Shown here: piece by piece, positions 20,755 to 31,421 of the stretch
Layout: every line of letters starts with the position of its first letter
Numbering within the stretch: the first letter of the stretch is position 1
Source: Alphaproteobacteria bacterium
Lineage (GTDB): Bacteria > Pseudomonadota > Alphaproteobacteria > Micavibrionales > Micavibrionaceae
Assembly: GCA_016794305.1 (NCBI GenBank)
Contig: JAEUKN010000002.1
Span: 1-64,000, forward strand
DNA: 64,000 nt
Direction: 5' to 3'
The notes under the pieces: generated by a model
Seen by the model: the letters and a program-made list of their open reading frames with translations, nothing else
The model's database searches: none
Told to the model about the DNA's origin: nothing
Program-made: the position numbers and the translations under genes

Positions 20755-21492
20755 ATGAACAAAAATAATTCTTATGTTTCCCGCACCGTCCGCATAGGGA
20801 TAATGGTTGGGGTAATCCTGTGCGCGGCGCTTGGGTTTACGGCGGGTCCGTCATCGGCCCAAAATGCTGCACAACAAGTGACGCAGAAAAATACAGCCAA
20901 CTCATCCATTTTGCCTGTGGCCACCAATGTACCCGTGACCCCCAACACCGCAGAAATTCAGAAGGCCGAAGCATTTTTTGCAACACTCAAAACCGCTCAG
21001 GCGCGATTTGTCCAAACCAACAGCGATGGGCATCAAATTCGCGGGACGTTTTATCTCTCCCGCCCCGGAAAATTACGCTTTGAATATGACGCACCCAACA
21101 AAGATTTTGTCGTGGCGGATGGCGTCTTTATTTATTTCTATGATTCGCAAACCGGACAACAAACCAACGCGCCGATTTCGCAAACTCTGGCTGATTTTAT
21201 TTTGCGCAAGAACTTGAAACTCTCAAACGATCTGAAGGTCACGGAAATTTTAAAAGCCGCAGGATTGGTACAAATCCACATCGTCCAGCGTGACTCCCCC
21301 GATGCGGGAAGCTTAGTGCTTGGCTTTGCGGAGGGCGATGACGGTGCCTATCACCTTAAAAAATGGCGCATTCTCGACTCAATGGGCAATATTACCGAAG
21401 TCGAATTATTCAACGTGCAAACCGGCGTCACATTTAAAAACGCCAACCTCTTCGCCTATCAAGACCCGCAACGCAAGGGCTATAATAAATAG
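20755..21492 (+). CDS. lolA: LolA-family outer-membrane lipoprotein carrier
   Basis: 245 residues with a signal peptide (hydrophobic 12-32, cleavage near SSAQ). The LolA fold is seen in FFATLKTAQARFVQTNSDG, GTFYLSRPGKLRFEYDAPNK and DGVFIYFYDSQTGQ. LolA ferries lipoproteins through the periplasm from LolCDE to the outer membrane. GAGAGAG precedes the ATG. It is convergent with the unknown gene at 21505. The residues after the signal peptide (about 35-65) are Gln/Asn/Thr/Pro-rich, an unusual extension. Confidence 0.9.
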   Translation: MNKNNSYVSRTVRIGIMVGVILCAALGFTAGPSSAQNAAQQVTQKNTANSSILPVATNVPVTPNTAEIQKAEAFFATLKTAQARFVQTNSDGHQIRGTFYLSRPGKLRFEYDAPNKDFVVADGVFIYFYDSQTGQQTNAPISQTLADFILRKNLKLSNDLKVTEILKAAGLVQIHIVQRDSPDAGSLVLGFAEGDDGAYHLKKWRILDSMGNITEVELFNVQTGVTFKNANLFAYQDPQRKGYNK

Positions 21493-21504
21493 GGTGCGAT
21501 GCAG

Positions 21505-22854
21505 CTAAGCTGTTGAGTTTGGCGACCAGATTGATGCGTATTGAGCCGTCATCAACGGATCCTGTACGGTCACAGGTAGCGTTCCACTAACATCTTGCAG
21601 ATTTTCATTGAGAGCAGTCCTAGTGTCTGGGCTATATTCTGTCACCTTTGTTTGGCGATTAAGATTCTCCTGAATCTGCACTCTCAAAGCATCAACAGGG
21701 TTAATGTTGCCATAAACGTGATCCGGCCCTAATTTTTTTGCAATTTCTTTTTCCCAGATTTTTTGAGCTTCTCGCGCCATACGTTGGGTATTGTTAAGAC
21801 AAGTTTGATATCTAATCAATTCTGTCTCTGATAGTTCATCTAGCTCTCTACCATTGAGAATATTTTGTGATCTTAGTACTTCTTGTTGAGCCTGATATTT
21901 TAACAATGCCACATCGTACACTGCCCCGGACGGCACGTTTCTTGCTCTGAGATCTTCTCTGGATAAAGCAGGAATATCCTGCATCATATCCTTCATTTGC
22001 AAAAATCGACTATCTGACTGCAAATCTGTTCTTAGTCTTTTCAATGCATCCCCAATCGTACCCGGATCAACATCAAACCCCGCCGCGACAAGTAGCGGAC
22101 GCAGGGCTTCACCCAGTGCCACTCCTACAGGACCGCAATCACCAACAAAACTTGCAATTGCTTCAACGAAACGCGCATGTTCAGCAGCATCTAAAGATCC
22201 AGTAAAGGGAATAAATCCCATTACCAGTTCCTTTCCTGCGGAAACAAGTTGTTCACCATCAAAACCCGCCGCCTCAGCATCATGAGAGCTTGCCAATCCG
22301 CCAGCCAAAATAGCTGCAGATGCCACTGCGGCAGCCACACGTCCGGCGCCCCCGCCTCTTCGTGACTTCCCCCCCACTTTTCCTGGCTTTCCACTTCCAC
22401 CTGGATCAACATCAACCTTCGGTGCATCGGGCTTACCGCCCAACATACCGAGTCTCCTTAAATGGTTGCGTAAATTATCATTCACCTCTTCCAGAGTAAA
22501 ATTTTTTACGTTGCCTTTATCCTCTAATGTTATTGGTGAAATGCTTTTACCCAAAACTGCATTTTTTAAAGTTTTTGGGTTAGTTAAAATTTCAGTACAA
22601 TATTTTTTATAACCTACATGATCACCAACATAAAAAAATACAGGGTTGTTATTCTCATCAAAGGTGAATAATGCCCTGTACGCGTTCAACCCCAAATCAA
22701 TCCCATAAAATCCACGCCCTTTAAACTCGAGACCTTCTCCTGCGATTAACTTATGTACAAAAGCATAGTAACTTGTTCTATCAGGCCCCCCATTACTGAA
22801 TAACTCATCTATATTTTTTTGTGCTGCTTTAGTTGCAAGGATAGGTATAGTCAT
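21505..22854 (-). CDS. Unknown 449-residue protein with possible RelE-like N-terminal domain
   Basis: Not recognised as a whole. Residues 1-115 include GRGFYGIDLGLNAYRALFTF and NPVFFYVGDHVGYKKY, a strand pattern with Arg and a His-x-x-Tyr end reminiscent of RelE/ParE folds; this is a tentative pattern match. A Gly/Lys/Arg-rich linker (about 140-170) and a hydrophobic Ala-rich segment (about 171-190, AAAVASAAILAGG) lead into a helical C-terminal region of some 250 residues. The ATG overlaps the stop of the upstream 134-residue gene by ATGA, so the two form an operon. Composition is AT-richer than flanking core genes. A strong purine-rich ribosome site (GGGAGGGGGAGAG) precedes it. Confidence 0.7.
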   Translation of the reverse strand: MTIPILATKAAQKNIDELFSNGGPDRTSYYAFVHKLIAGEGLEFKGRGFYGIDLGLNAYRALFTFDENNNPVFFYVGDHVGYKKYCTEILTNPKTLKNAVLGKSISPITLEDKGNVKNFTLEEVNDNLRNHLRRLGMLGGKPDAPKVDVDPGGSGKPGKVGGKSRRGGGAGRVAAAVASAAILAGGLASSHDAEAAGFDGEQLVSAGKELVMGFIPFTGSLDAAEHARFVEAIASFVGDCGPVGVALGEALRPLLVAAGFDVDPGTIGDALKRLRTDLQSDSRFLQMKDMMQDIPALSREDLRARNVPSGAVYDVALLKYQAQQEVLRSQNILNGRELDELSETELIRYQTCLNNTQRMAREAQKIWEKEIAKKLGPDHVYGNINPVDALRVQIQENLNRQTKVTEYSPDTRTALNENLQDVSGTLPVTVQDPLMTAQYASIWSPNSTA

Positions 22855-23255
22855 GTTGGCTCTCTCCCCCTCCCTTGTATGGCTTGAACAATATGCCCAG
22901 TGACCTGTTCTGTTGCCTCAAGTGTTTGTTGCCAAACCTGACAACCTACCATCCGGCTCATGAGGTACTTTATATATACTCCAAGATCATCATCCCTCAG
23001 TTGAATGTCGGCCGGCAATTCATACGGGTTTATTTCACCGAAAGATTGGGCTACTGTACGATACATTCCATCAATTGCGCTTCCAATTTGGCTTTCTCGA
23101 TATTCTAAGCTTACTTCTATATCTCTAACTTCAAGAAACTTTATGTCTTGAAAGAAATGTGTAGGCAGTTGCCTGTCTATCCTTTCAGCTACCGCCAGAG
23201 CGTGCAGAAAAAACTCGCGTGGCGGGTATGGCATATCGTCGATAATAATGTCCAT
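22851..23255 (-). CDS. Unknown 134-residue protein, first gene of a two-gene operon
   Basis: Soluble acidic protein beginning MDIIIDDMPYPPREFFLHAL, with helical segments and no known motif. It overlaps the following 449-residue gene by 4 bp, so the products are probably made in balance and may interact. If the partner's RelE-like domain is real, this could be an antitoxin or chaperone, but it has no visible DNA-binding motif. The 160 bp between it and leuS hold nothing recognisable. Confidence 0.65.
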   Translation of the reverse strand: MDIIIDDMPYPPREFFLHALAVAERIDRQLPTHFFQDIKFLEVRDIEVSLEYRESQIGSAIDGMYRTVAQSFGEINPYELPADIQLRDDDLGVYIKYLMSRMVGCQVWQQTLEATEQVTGHIVQAIQGRGREPT

Positions 23256-23419
23256 CGTAAACGCCTCTTGAATATTATTTATATAATACGCGTGAGCAAT
23301 GAATACTTAGTTAACATAATATCTGGCCAAAGGTTGCACGAAAAAGTTCGTTAAGAATTGAACATCTTTAACGGAAAGCTTCAGATTTTAAAGGGAGGGC
23401 GACAAGGTCAGCTTTTTGT

Positions 23420-25984
23420 TTACCCCGCCACCACATTGACGATGCGGTTGGGAACCACGATCACCTTACGGATGGTTTTGCCCGCTAGGGTGCGCATAAT
23501 GGATTCTTCCTCCAGCGCAGCTTTCTCCGCGATATTTTGCGGGGTATCAACGGGCAATTGGATCGTGGCCTTCAGCTTACCATTGATTTGAATGGCAATG
23601 GTCACACTGTCGGCGACCAAAAATTCCGCCCGCACCTTGGGCCATGTTGTTTGCACCAACATCTGCGCCCCACCGCAAGCCTGCCAGAGTTCTTCAGTCA
23701 AATGCGGCAAAACCGGGTTAAGGCCAATGAGCAAATATTCAACCGCCTCACGGTGGATGGCCTCGTCCCCGGCTTGCGGGCTGTATTCCTCCAGAGCATT
23801 GGCGAGTTCACGCAATTTCGCCACCGCCTTATTCATATGGAATCCTTCGATGGATTTCGCCACGGCATCAATGGTTTGGTGGGCTTTTTTCTGCAACGCC
23901 AATACAGAGTCGCTAGCGGAAACGGATGACGCCGCACTCGGCGCCGTGATAAACTCCATCCGGTCCATAATCAGCGTGTATAAACGATTGATAAACCGCC
24001 ACGCCCCGCCCAATCCGGCCTCGGTCCATTCCAAATCACGGTCGGGGGGCGAGTCGGAGAGGATAAACAGCCGCGCGGCATCCGCCCCGTAACTATCCAA
24101 AATATCCTGCGGGTCAATCGTATTGCGCTTGGATTTTGACATTTTCTCAACCCGGCCCGCGGTCACGGGGGCGCGCGTGGCATCATTCAACACCCATGTC
24201 CCCCGTTCATCCTTAACGACATCCTTGGGATACACCCACTTACCGTCCTGATCCTTATAGGTCTGGTGACAGATCATGCCCTGAGTATAGAGCCCCATGA
24301 ACGGCTCTGCCGTCTCCATATAGCCGCATTCAGACAGCGCACGGGTGAAAAAGCGCGAATACAGCAAATGCAGCACCGCATGCTCCACCCCGCCGATATA
24401 TTGATCAACCGGCAACCAATAGGCAACCTTGGCGCGGTCAAACGCCGCCGATTGATTATGCGCATCCGCATAACGCGCGAAATACCAACTCGATTCAAAA
24501 AACGTGTCAAACGTATCGGTTTCACGTTCAGCCGCCTTACCGCATTGCGGGCAATTCACATGTTTCCATGTCGGGTGATGGGCGAGCGGATTGCCGGGCT
24601 TATCAAAGCTGACATCATAAGGAAGCTCCACCGGCAATTGATCTTCAGGAACGGGCACCGTGCCGCAATCCGGGCAATAAATAATCGGAATGGGGCAACC
24701 CCAGTAACGTTGACGCGAAACCCCCCAATCACGCAGGCGATAGTTAATCCGACGCTTACCGATCCCCATTTCTTCCATACGGTCAATGATTTTCGTGATG
24801 GCTTCGTCAGAGGTTAATCCATCATAAATCCCCGAATTAATGAGCTTGCCTTTGGGGGGATATGGTTGCCCCTCTTCATAACCATGGCCGGTAATCACTG
24901 GTCGAATTGGGAGTCCATATTTTTTTGCGAACGCAAAGTCCCGCTCATCATGGGCGGGTGCGGATTTAATAGCACCTGTCCCATAGCTATAAATAACAAA
25001 ATTTCCAATATAAACAGGCATTTTTTCGCCCGTGAAAGGATGTGTTACCAAATATGGCGTTTTGTACCCTTTCTTTTCGACGCGCTCAATCGCTTCTTCA
25101 CTTGTGCCAATGGCGGCACATTCCTCTAAGAAGGTTTTAACCGCCGCATCGGTTTGCGCCAATCTTTCCGAAAGCGGATGTTCAGGAGACAAAACGGCAA
25201 AAGACGTTCCGAATATCGTATCAATGCGGGTGGTATAAACACGCAATTTCTCCCCCACAGCGAGATCACCGCCCTCAATGTCAAAATCGAACTCAACTCC
25301 TTCGCTTCGTCCGATCCAATTTTCCTGCATGATGCGGACCTTTTCGGGCCAGCGGTCAAGGGTTTTGATTGCCTGCAATAATTCTTCGGCATAATGAGTG
25401 ATTTTCAATGACCATTGATTGAGTTTGCGCCGCTCAACTGCTGCACCGGACCGCCATCCTTTGCCGTCCACCACTTGCTCATTGGCCAGCACGGTATTTT
25501 CCACCGGGTCCCAATTCACCATCATCTCACGGCGATAGGCCAGACCTTTTTTCAGGAAATCCAGAAACATTTTCTGTTCGTGTTTATAATAATCCGGGGC
25601 GCAGGTGGTGACTTCGCGGTCCCAATCAAGCGAGAGCCCCATTTGCTTCATCTGCACCCGCATCGCATCAATATTACTGTATGTCCAATCTTTCGGGTGC
25701 GCGCCGCGTTCAATCGCGGCATTTTCGGCCGGCAAGCCAAACGCATCCCACCCCATCGGGTGCAACACATTATATCCGCACGCGCGACGATACCGCGCCA
25801 CGACATCCCCCAATGAATAATTGCGCACATGGCCCATATGAATACGCCCCGAAGGATAGGGGAACATCTCTAACACATAATATTTGGGCTTGGTGGGGTC
25901 TTCCGTGACGCGGAACACCTGTTTGTCATCCCATATTTTGCGCCATTTTTCTTCAGTTTCGCGGATATTATATCGTTCACTCAT
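23420..25984 (-). CDS. leuS: Leucyl-tRNA synthetase
   Basis: 854-residue class I synthetase charging tRNA-Leu. It has the HIGH motif in [15 protein letters not shown], a connective peptide 1 editing domain (about 220-420, including [11 protein letters not shown] and [15 protein letters not shown]), a zinc-ribbon-like CPDCGTVP and CPQCGK pair, [12 protein letters not shown], and the C-terminal anticodon-binding region. The second of two adjacent ATGs (25984) is best spaced from AAAGAG. In many alphaproteobacteria leuS is followed by lptE and holA next to parB; here it is followed by an unknown operon and parB is 18 kb away. Confidence 0.97.
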   Translation of the reverse strand: MSERYNIRETEEKWRKIWDDKQVFRVTEDPTKPKYYVLEMFPYPSGRIHMGHVRNYSLGDVVARYRRACGYNVLHPMGWDAFGLPAENAAIERGAHPKDWTYSNIDAMRVQMKQMGLSLDWDREVTTCAPDYYKHEQKMFLDFLKKGLAYRREMMVNWDPVENTVLANEQVVDGKGWRSGAAVERRKLNQWSLKITHYAEELLQAIKTLDRWPEKVRIMQENWIGRSEGVEFDFDIEGGDLAVGEKLRVYTTRIDTIFGTSFAVLSPEHPLSERLAQTDAAVKTFLEECAAIGTSEEAIERVEKKGYKTPYLVTHPFTGEKMPVYIGNFVIYSYGTGAIKSAPAHDERDFAFAKKYGLPIRPVITGHGYEEGQPYPPKGKLINSGIYDGLTSDEAITKIIDRMEEMGIGKRRINYRLRDWGVSRQRYWGCPIPIIYCPDCGTVPVPEDQLPVELPYDVSFDKPGNPLAHHPTWKHVNCPQCGKAAERETDTFDTFFESSWYFARYADAHNQSAAFDRAKVAYWLPVDQYIGGVEHAVLHLLYSRFFTRALSECGYMETAEPFMGLYTQGMICHQTYKDQDGKWVYPKDVVKDERGTWVLNDATRAPVTAGRVEKMSKSKRNTIDPQDILDSYGADAARLFILSDSPPDRDLEWTEAGLGGAWRFINRLYTLIMDRMEFITAPSAASSVSASDSVLALQKKAHQTIDAVAKSIEGFHMNKAVAKLRELANALEEYSPQAGDEAIHREAVEYLLIGLNPVLPHLTEELWQACGGAQMLVQTTWPKVRAEFLVADSVTIAIQINGKLKATIQLPVDTPQNIAEKAALEEESIMRTLAGKTIRKVIVVPNRIVNVVAG

Positions 25985-26035
25985 CATTTGCTCTTTCGAT
26001 TTTATTCTTAAATTTTTTGTTGTTAAATTTCCGGA

Positions 26036-27454
26036 TTATTTCCAGGCACTCAAAGTCCCGTCCTCGGCCAATAGATAGAGCGTCCCGCCGGCGATCATCG
26101 GCGCACTGGCCAATTTCTCACCCGTTTCGATCTCGCCTAATTTTTGCCCATTTTCGGCAGAAACAAAATGCAGCACGCCATCAGGCGACGCCAAGATCAA
26201 TTTGCCCTCTGCCATCACCGGCCCCTGCCATAACAGCGAGTTGCGGGCATGTTCGTGCGTTGAGAGTTGATCGAGCGGAAGACTCCACAACACCGAACCG
26301 CTCTCACGCCCGATCGCAATCAACTCGGCACTGGCCCCAATCATAAAAACGCGGGTCCCCGAAACCCAAAGCGATTTTCCGCTGCCCACTTCTTTTTGCC
26401 ACACGGTTTGCCCGCTGCGATAATCAAGGGCGGCAACGCGACCGCCATAACTGGCACCCAACACCAAATTTTGGTCAATCACCGGGGCTCCTGCGGCATC
26501 GGGCATGGTGGAACTGCCCATCCCGCCGCGCCCGGCGAGGGAGAGGAGGGAATAGCTCCACGCGACCGACCCGTTTTCTACCCGCAACGCCGTCAGATCA
26601 CCATTGGAAAACGCCGCCAGTACGATCTCACTAGAGGCCGCAGGGCTGGCCGCCCCGACGAGGGATGCCGTTTCCTCCGACCCTTCATATTCCCATTTCA
26701 AATGCCCGTCCGTTGCATCAAGCGACACCAAACGATTATCCACCGTCATCACATATAAATTATTGCCGTCAATGGTCGGCGCCGCGCGGGCCGGTGACGT
26801 CAAGCGCACCTTCCACAATATTTTGCCGTCTGCCGGGTTAAGTGCCACCATTTCTCGATAGCCGGTGGTGATAAAAACGGCAGTGGGTGAGGCCGCCAAG
26901 CCGCCCGCAATCACATCCTCTTTTTCATTTTTGGGGCGAATATTACGGTCCCAGATTTTTTTGCCATTGGCAGCATCATAGGCACTCACCTCATTATCCG
27001 TATCGAGCGCAAAGATACGACCTCCCACGATCACCGGTTGCGGCAACAGCGGCAAAGCCTTGCTCGCGCCCTGGCCGATATCCGTATCCCAAATGCGTTT
27101 CAATTGCGCGTGTTGCGCCCCGGACTCGTGAAGGGACGGAAGGGCCAAATTCTGCGGATTATGCGCGGGCATGACCCCCGATTGCGGCCAATCCACCAAA
27201 ATCAGCGGTGTGGGCGGCGCAAAGATTTTCTCACTTTCCATCGCATTCACGCTCTCAACATCGGCCTGCATCTGCAAAACTGAGATACGTTGCCCCGCGA
27301 GCGGCACTTTTTCATCCTTTTTAAACAGGCTGCACCCGCTGAGCGTCAATCCAGCCACACAACCCGCCACACAAAAGCTCAAAAACGCGACCCGCGAAAA
27401 ACAATCGCTGCGCGTGTCTTTAGTCACGGTTTTCAGGGTACCCTTGATCATCAT
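26036..27454 (-). CDS. bamB: BamB outer-membrane assembly lipoprotein
   Basis: 472 residues with a lipobox ending at Cys41 (LTLSGC) and repeated PQQ-type blades typical of the BamB beta-propeller, e.g. IFALDTDNEVSAYDAANGKK, MVALNPADGKILWKVRL, RLVSLDATDGHLKWEYEG and VAALDYRSGQTVWQKEV. BamB supports BamA in inserting outer-membrane proteins. The start overlaps the stop of the YfgM-like gene (TAATG), so the pair is translationally coupled. The engA/der gene, usually next to bamB, is absent. Confidence 0.93.
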   Translation of the reverse strand: MMIKGTLKTVTKDTRSDCFSRVAFLSFCVAGCVAGLTLSGCSLFKKDEKVPLAGQRISVLQMQADVESVNAMESEKIFAPPTPLILVDWPQSGVMPAHNPQNLALPSLHESGAQHAQLKRIWDTDIGQGASKALPLLPQPVIVGGRIFALDTDNEVSAYDAANGKKIWDRNIRPKNEKEDVIAGGLAASPTAVFITTGYREMVALNPADGKILWKVRLTSPARAAPTIDGNNLYVMTVDNRLVSLDATDGHLKWEYEGSEETASLVGAASPAASSEIVLAAFSNGDLTALRVENGSVAWSYSLLSLAGRGGMGSSTMPDAAGAPVIDQNLVLGASYGGRVAALDYRSGQTVWQKEVGSGKSLWVSGTRVFMIGASAELIAIGRESGSVLWSLPLDQLSTHEHARNSLLWQGPVMAEGKLILASPDGVLHFVSAENGQKLGEIETGEKLASAPMIAGGTLYLLAEDGTLSAWK

Positions 27455-28269
27455 TATTCCCCCTTGGCCTTATGGGTGGTTTTTTTATCAGTCTGAGTCG
27501 TTGTTTTAGCTGCGGGCTCTTCGACCGACTTTTCAGTCTTCACCGCCGCGTTTTTACCTTCGTCTTCACCCGTTTTTTGTATCGCCAAGCGTTCGGCATA
27601 AACGGTTTTCAGGGCCTCGGCCTGCGCACTCACGGCTTGGGGCAGGATTTTTTGATCCGCCAGCCCGCCTATTTTCGCAAGCTCATCCAAAGCCCCCTGA
27701 TTATCCCCCTGAAGATTCGCCTTAATAACAGCGGCCAACAAAATCGCCCGTGGCAACCATGCTGACGGAGTGCCGCTTTTTTCCGATTTTAAAATCGGCT
27801 CCAACTCACCCAACAACGCACTTGGCTTTTGATCTGGCGCGGCGGATGCTTCAGAACCGTGATCAATCTCCAAACTCACCATCTCAATAATCGCTAAATC
27901 GCGCAATTCCGGCGCCATTCTTTTCTCATTCAGCAAATCACGATAAAGCGCAATAGCCTCGGCATAGTGACCTTTTTCTTTGAACGCACGCGCAGCTTCA
28001 AACGTAGCAATGGCCCGCCCGTTTCCTTTTAAATCCTTACTCAGCTTAACAAGGGCTTGATTGGGATCCTCACTCGCTGCCGCAGATAAAATCTTGCCGG
28101 TTTGCTCGCGGGCAATCCGGGAATTATAGGACTTCCAAGCGGCCTGAGCGGCGGTGCCCACCACCAACACAATGATCACAAAAATAATCATGCGACCATG
28201 GGTGCGCCACATCCGCGCCATGCGTTCGGCACGCATCATCTCATCCAAATCGCGTAAAATCTCACTCAT
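27454..28269 (-). CDS. YfgM-like tetratricopeptide membrane protein
   Basis: 271 residues: cytoplasmic N-terminus SEILRDLDEMMRAERM, one membrane helix (about 27-47), then a periplasmic TPR-like helical region (about 65-225) and a Lys/Glu/Thr-rich tail. This is the layout of YfgM/Tetratricopeptide_TPR-like 2 proteins, which associate with the SecYEG/PpiD translocon and assist periplasmic folding. Coupling to bamB supports an envelope-biogenesis role. The ATG at 28269 follows GAGGTAGG; an upstream TTG in frame is less likely. Confidence 0.85.
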   Translation of the reverse strand: MSEILRDLDEMMRAERMARMWRTHGRMIIFVIIVLVVGTAAQAAWKSYNSRIAREQTGKILSAAASEDPNQALVKLSKDLKGNGRAIATFEAARAFKEKGHYAEAIALYRDLLNEKRMAPELRDLAIIEMVSLEIDHGSEASAAPDQKPSALLGELEPILKSEKSGTPSAWLPRAILLAAVIKANLQGDNQGALDELAKIGGLADQKILPQAVSAQAEALKTVYAERLAIQKTGEDEGKNAAVKTEKSVEEPAAKTTTQTDKKTTHKAKGE

Positions 28270-28398
28270 TTGCCTACCTCGCATCAACTTTGCGAAATTA
28301 ATTGATAAAATTCCTCTAACCTATCTTTAGCTTGCCGCGCTTTTACTGTAAAGTGCAACTATGTCTCCGGATAAATATAATTTTTTGAGGAAAATCAA

Positions 28399-29622
28399 AT
28401 GCCCCATGCTTCCATAACCAAAAGCCCCAAAATCAAAGTCCTCAACCCCATCGTTGAAATTGACGGCGATGAAATGACCCGCATTATCTGGGGATGGATT
28501 AAGGACCGCTTTATCGCGCCATTTTTGGATATTGAACTGGATTATTATGATCTCTCCATCCAAAACCGCGATGCCACCGCCGATCAAGTCACAATTGACG
28601 CCGCCAACGCCATCAAAAAACATCGTGTGGGGGTCAAATGCGCGACCATCACCCCTGACGAAGCCCGCGTCAAGGAATTCAACCTTCAAAAAATGTGGAA
28701 ATCCCCTAACGGCACCATCCGCAATATTCTGGACGGCACAGTGTTTAGGGAGCCGATCATCTGCCGCAACATTCCGCGCTATGTCCCGGGGTGGACGTCA
28801 CCGATTATCATTGGCCGTCATGCCTTTGGCGATCAATATAAGGCACTGGACATTAAAATCCCCGGCCCCGGAACCCTTACCCTAACCTATGTGCCGGAGG
28901 GCGGCGCACCCGAAACCCACGAAGTGTTCAAATTCACCTCCTCCGGTGTCGCCATGGGAATGTATAATGTGGACAACTCTATCGAAGGCTTCGCGCGCGC
29001 CTGTTTTAACTATGCGCTCGTCCGCTCCATGCCGCTTTACATGTCCACCAAGAACACAATCCTAAAGGCCTATGACGGGCGGTTTATTGAGATTTTCAGG
29101 GCGGTGTATGATGGGGAATTCAAATCCGCCTTTGCGGAAAAGGGCCTCACCTACGAACATCGCCTGATTGACGATATGGTGGCCTATGCGGTCAAATCCA
29201 ATGGCGGTTTTGTTTGGGCGTGTAAAAATTATGACGGCGACGTGCAATCCGACGTGGTGGCCCAGGGCTTTGGGTCGCTCGGTCTCATGACCTCCGTTCT
29301 CCTGACCCCCGATGGACAGATTGTCGAAGCCGAAGCCGCCCACGGCACCGTCACCCGCCATTACCGCCAATATCAAAAGGGCGAAGCCACATCAACCAAC
29401 CCGATTGCCTCAATCTTTGCTTGGACTCAAGGGCTCAAATATCGCGGGCGTTTTGACGATACGCCTGATGTCGTGGCCTTTGCCGACCGCCTTGAAAAAG
29501 CCTGTATCGCAGCGGTTGAGGCCGGATTCATGACCAAGGATCTGGCCTCCCTGGTGGGCAAGGATCAAGCCTATCTCACCACCGAACATTATATGGACAA
29601 AGTTTTGGAATTCTTGGCCTAA
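28399..29622 (+). CDS. icd: NADP-dependent isocitrate dehydrogenase (eukaryote-like, type II)
   Basis: 407 residues, the length and sequence type of homodimeric NADP-IDH found in mitochondria and many alphaproteobacteria. It converts isocitrate to 2-oxoglutarate and CO2. Signatures are [36 protein letters not shown] and the metal/substrate motif [23 protein letters not shown] (Asp residues). [14 protein letters not shown] contains the NADP-binding Arg-His pair of this subfamily. GAGGAAAA precedes the ATG. A second, unrelated-branch IDH lies at 37919. Confidence 0.95.
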   Translation: MPHASITKSPKIKVLNPIVEIDGDEMTRIIWGWIKDRFIAPFLDIELDYYDLSIQNRDATADQVTIDAANAIKKHRVGVKCATITPDEARVKEFNLQKMWKSPNGTIRNILDGTVFREPIICRNIPRYVPGWTSPIIIGRHAFGDQYKALDIKIPGPGTLTLTYVPEGGAPETHEVFKFTSSGVAMGMYNVDNSIEGFARACFNYALVRSMPLYMSTKNTILKAYDGRFIEIFRAVYDGEFKSAFAEKGLTYEHRLIDDMVAYAVKSNGGFVWACKNYDGDVQSDVVAQGFGSLGLMTSVLLTPDGQIVEAEAAHGTVTRHYRQYQKGEATSTNPIASIFAWTQGLKYRGRFDDTPDVVAFADRLEKACIAAVEAGFMTKDLASLVGKDQAYLTTEHYMDKVLEFLA

Positions 29623-29682
29623 CCCGATGAAGTGATCCTATGCGATACCATATGCCTGTGCCCCTAACTATCCCGACCTTCC

Positions 29683-29796
29683 CCTCCCCCACTCAGGGGG
29701 GAGGCCGGGTGGGGGGCCTTCCCGACATCGCATTTTCACCACGAAGTCACGAAACTCACGAAGAGAACACGAAGTTTTTTATTTCACACGAAGTCA
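29683..29796. repeat. GGGGGAGG repeat plus CTTCGTG cassette copy 3 (reverse orientation)
   Basis: CTCCCCCACTCAGGGGGGAG followed by GCCGGGTGGGGG is a hairpin-like repeat also seen at 46.8, 54.35 and 54.6 kb. It runs directly into CACCACGAAGTCACGAAACT and further CACGAAG units, the reverse orientation of the CTTCGTG cassette. A degenerate CCCGTGCTTGACACTGGGTC hairpin follows at 29891-29910, then a half-copy of MITE family 1 (AACCTGTTCATGGTCTCGCT) at about 29917. Confidence 0.7.
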
Positions 29797-29969
29797 GATC
29801 AAGCAAAGGATTCTTATTTGACACGATTCTTATTTGACAGGGGGGAACAGAAGCATCCATATGTTTTTGAACATCCTCTCATATCGTAAACCCGTGCTTG
29901 ACACTGGGTCTTGGAACCTGTTCATGGTCTCGCTATTGATTATAAAGAAAAAACACGAATTGACACTAT

Positions 29970-31421
29970 ATGACCTATGAAAATTTTTATTTTGACTCCT
30001 ATGATTTTGACCGCGCAAGCGGTCAATTGACATTGGCATATCATTATGACTCTTTGTGGAGTTTCACCGAAACCATCGACTTCGGGCATACCTATGATCA
30101 GAATTTTGTGCAACAAAATGCTGCGTCTTTCGATGCCATTTTTCGCCTGATTTTCCTATTGTGCGGGGTGAGCTACGCCAAGGCATTCGTGCCCAAAAAC
30201 CTCATCTGCACCCCCTTTGCCATCGACCGCGCAACGGCAGATTTTGTGGAAAAAATCTATCACAAGGGCCTCGCGGAATTCGCCTATCGCAACCAGCTAA
30301 ATCTTGCAGGGAAATTAAAATTTTTGCTGCAGCCTGAGGCGCAACCACAAGAGCAACCACAAGAGCATCCCAAAGACAAAACCCAACAAGCCCCTTCCGC
30401 CCCTGTTCTCCCCCTCAACCATGCGCATTTGGTGCCCGTTGGCGGAGGAAAAGATTCCGCACTCAGTATCGAAATTTTGAAAAACGCCGGGCTGGACGTG
30501 ACATTATTTGCCCTCAGCTCCCCGGCGGGTTTGGCCGATCCCATCGCGGGTTGCATCAAAATCGCCGACCGTCCCGTGCACCGGGTCACGCGCAGCATTT
30601 CAAAAAATCTGATGCAACTGAATAAGCAATCGGAATTGCGGGCCTATAACGGCCATGTGCCAATCACGGCGATTCTAAGTGCGATTGCGGTGGCCACAGC
30701 CATGCTGCACCAAATGGACACGGTCGTAATGTCGAATGAATCTTCGGCCAACAGCCCAACCCTCACGGTTAACTCATGGGAAATCAATCACCAATATAGT
30801 AAATCATTGGAATTTGAGCGTGATTTGGCACACTATATCCACACCCATATTGCGCAAAATTTCCATTATTTTTCCTTGCTGCGCCCGTTGTCAGAGGTCG
30901 CGATTGCTGCACGTTTTGCTGCACTCACCCCCTATCATGCCGTCTTCCGCAGTTGCAATGCGGCCTTTAAACAATCCAAAACCGAACGCGCCCCCACCTG
31001 GTGCTGTGATTGCCCCAAATGCCGCTTTGTGTTTCTGGCCCTGGCTCCGTTTTTGACCCCGCAAAAAATCGAGGCTATTTTCGGCCGTAACATGTTGGAC
31101 GATGCGGGCCAATATCACGGATTTGCAGAACTCTGCGGCCTAGCGGGCCATAAACCGTTTGAATGCGTGGGGGAGGAAGCAGAATCAACAGCCCTCATCA
31201 CCCGCCTCGCAAGCCAACCAGATTGGCAAAAAAACTATGTTGTGGAGCGTTTATCTGCGTTGATCAACCTGCAGCAAAAAGCGCAGCAAAAACAGGCCCA
31301 AAACTCGACCAAAAATTTTGATGATTTATTCGCCCTCTCCCCCGATCACCTCTTACCACCCGCCTATTTTTCCCTGATTGAAGATCTGGATTCGAAGCAC
31401 ATAAATGGGGAGCACCCATGA
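29970..31421 (+). CDS. murL: MurL, UDP-MurNAc-L-Ala-L-Glu epimerase
   Basis: 483 residues matching the MurL family. This ATP-consuming epimerase converts the terminal L-Glu of UDP-MurNAc-L-Ala-L-Glu to D-Glu. N-terminal FYFDSYDFDRASGQLTLAYH, the PP-loop-like HLVPVGGGKDSALS (about 154-166) and a Cys cluster WCCDCPKC (344-351) are visible; the PP-loop fits an AMP-forming mechanism. A Gln/Pro-rich insertion lies at about 121-145. The stop overlaps the murD2 start by ATGA. Known pairs come from Xanthomonas-type bacteria that use this route instead of glutamate racemase MurI. No clear ribosome site is seen before the ATG. Confidence 0.88.
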   Translation: MTYENFYFDSYDFDRASGQLTLAYHYDSLWSFTETIDFGHTYDQNFVQQNAASFDAIFRLIFLLCGVSYAKAFVPKNLICTPFAIDRATADFVEKIYHKGLAEFAYRNQLNLAGKLKFLLQPEAQPQEQPQEHPKDKTQQAPSAPVLPLNHAHLVPVGGGKDSALSIEILKNAGLDVTLFALSSPAGLADPIAGCIKIADRPVHRVTRSISKNLMQLNKQSELRAYNGHVPITAILSAIAVATAMLHQMDTVVMSNESSANSPTLTVNSWEINHQYSKSLEFERDLAHYIHTHIAQNFHYFSLLRPLSEVAIAARFAALTPYHAVFRSCNAAFKQSKTERAPTWCCDCPKCRFVFLALAPFLTPQKIEAIFGRNMLDDAGQYHGFAELCGLAGHKPFECVGEEAESTALITRLASQPDWQKNYVVERLSALINLQQKAQQKQAQNSTKNFDDLFALSPDHLLPPAYFSLIEDLDSKHINGEHP

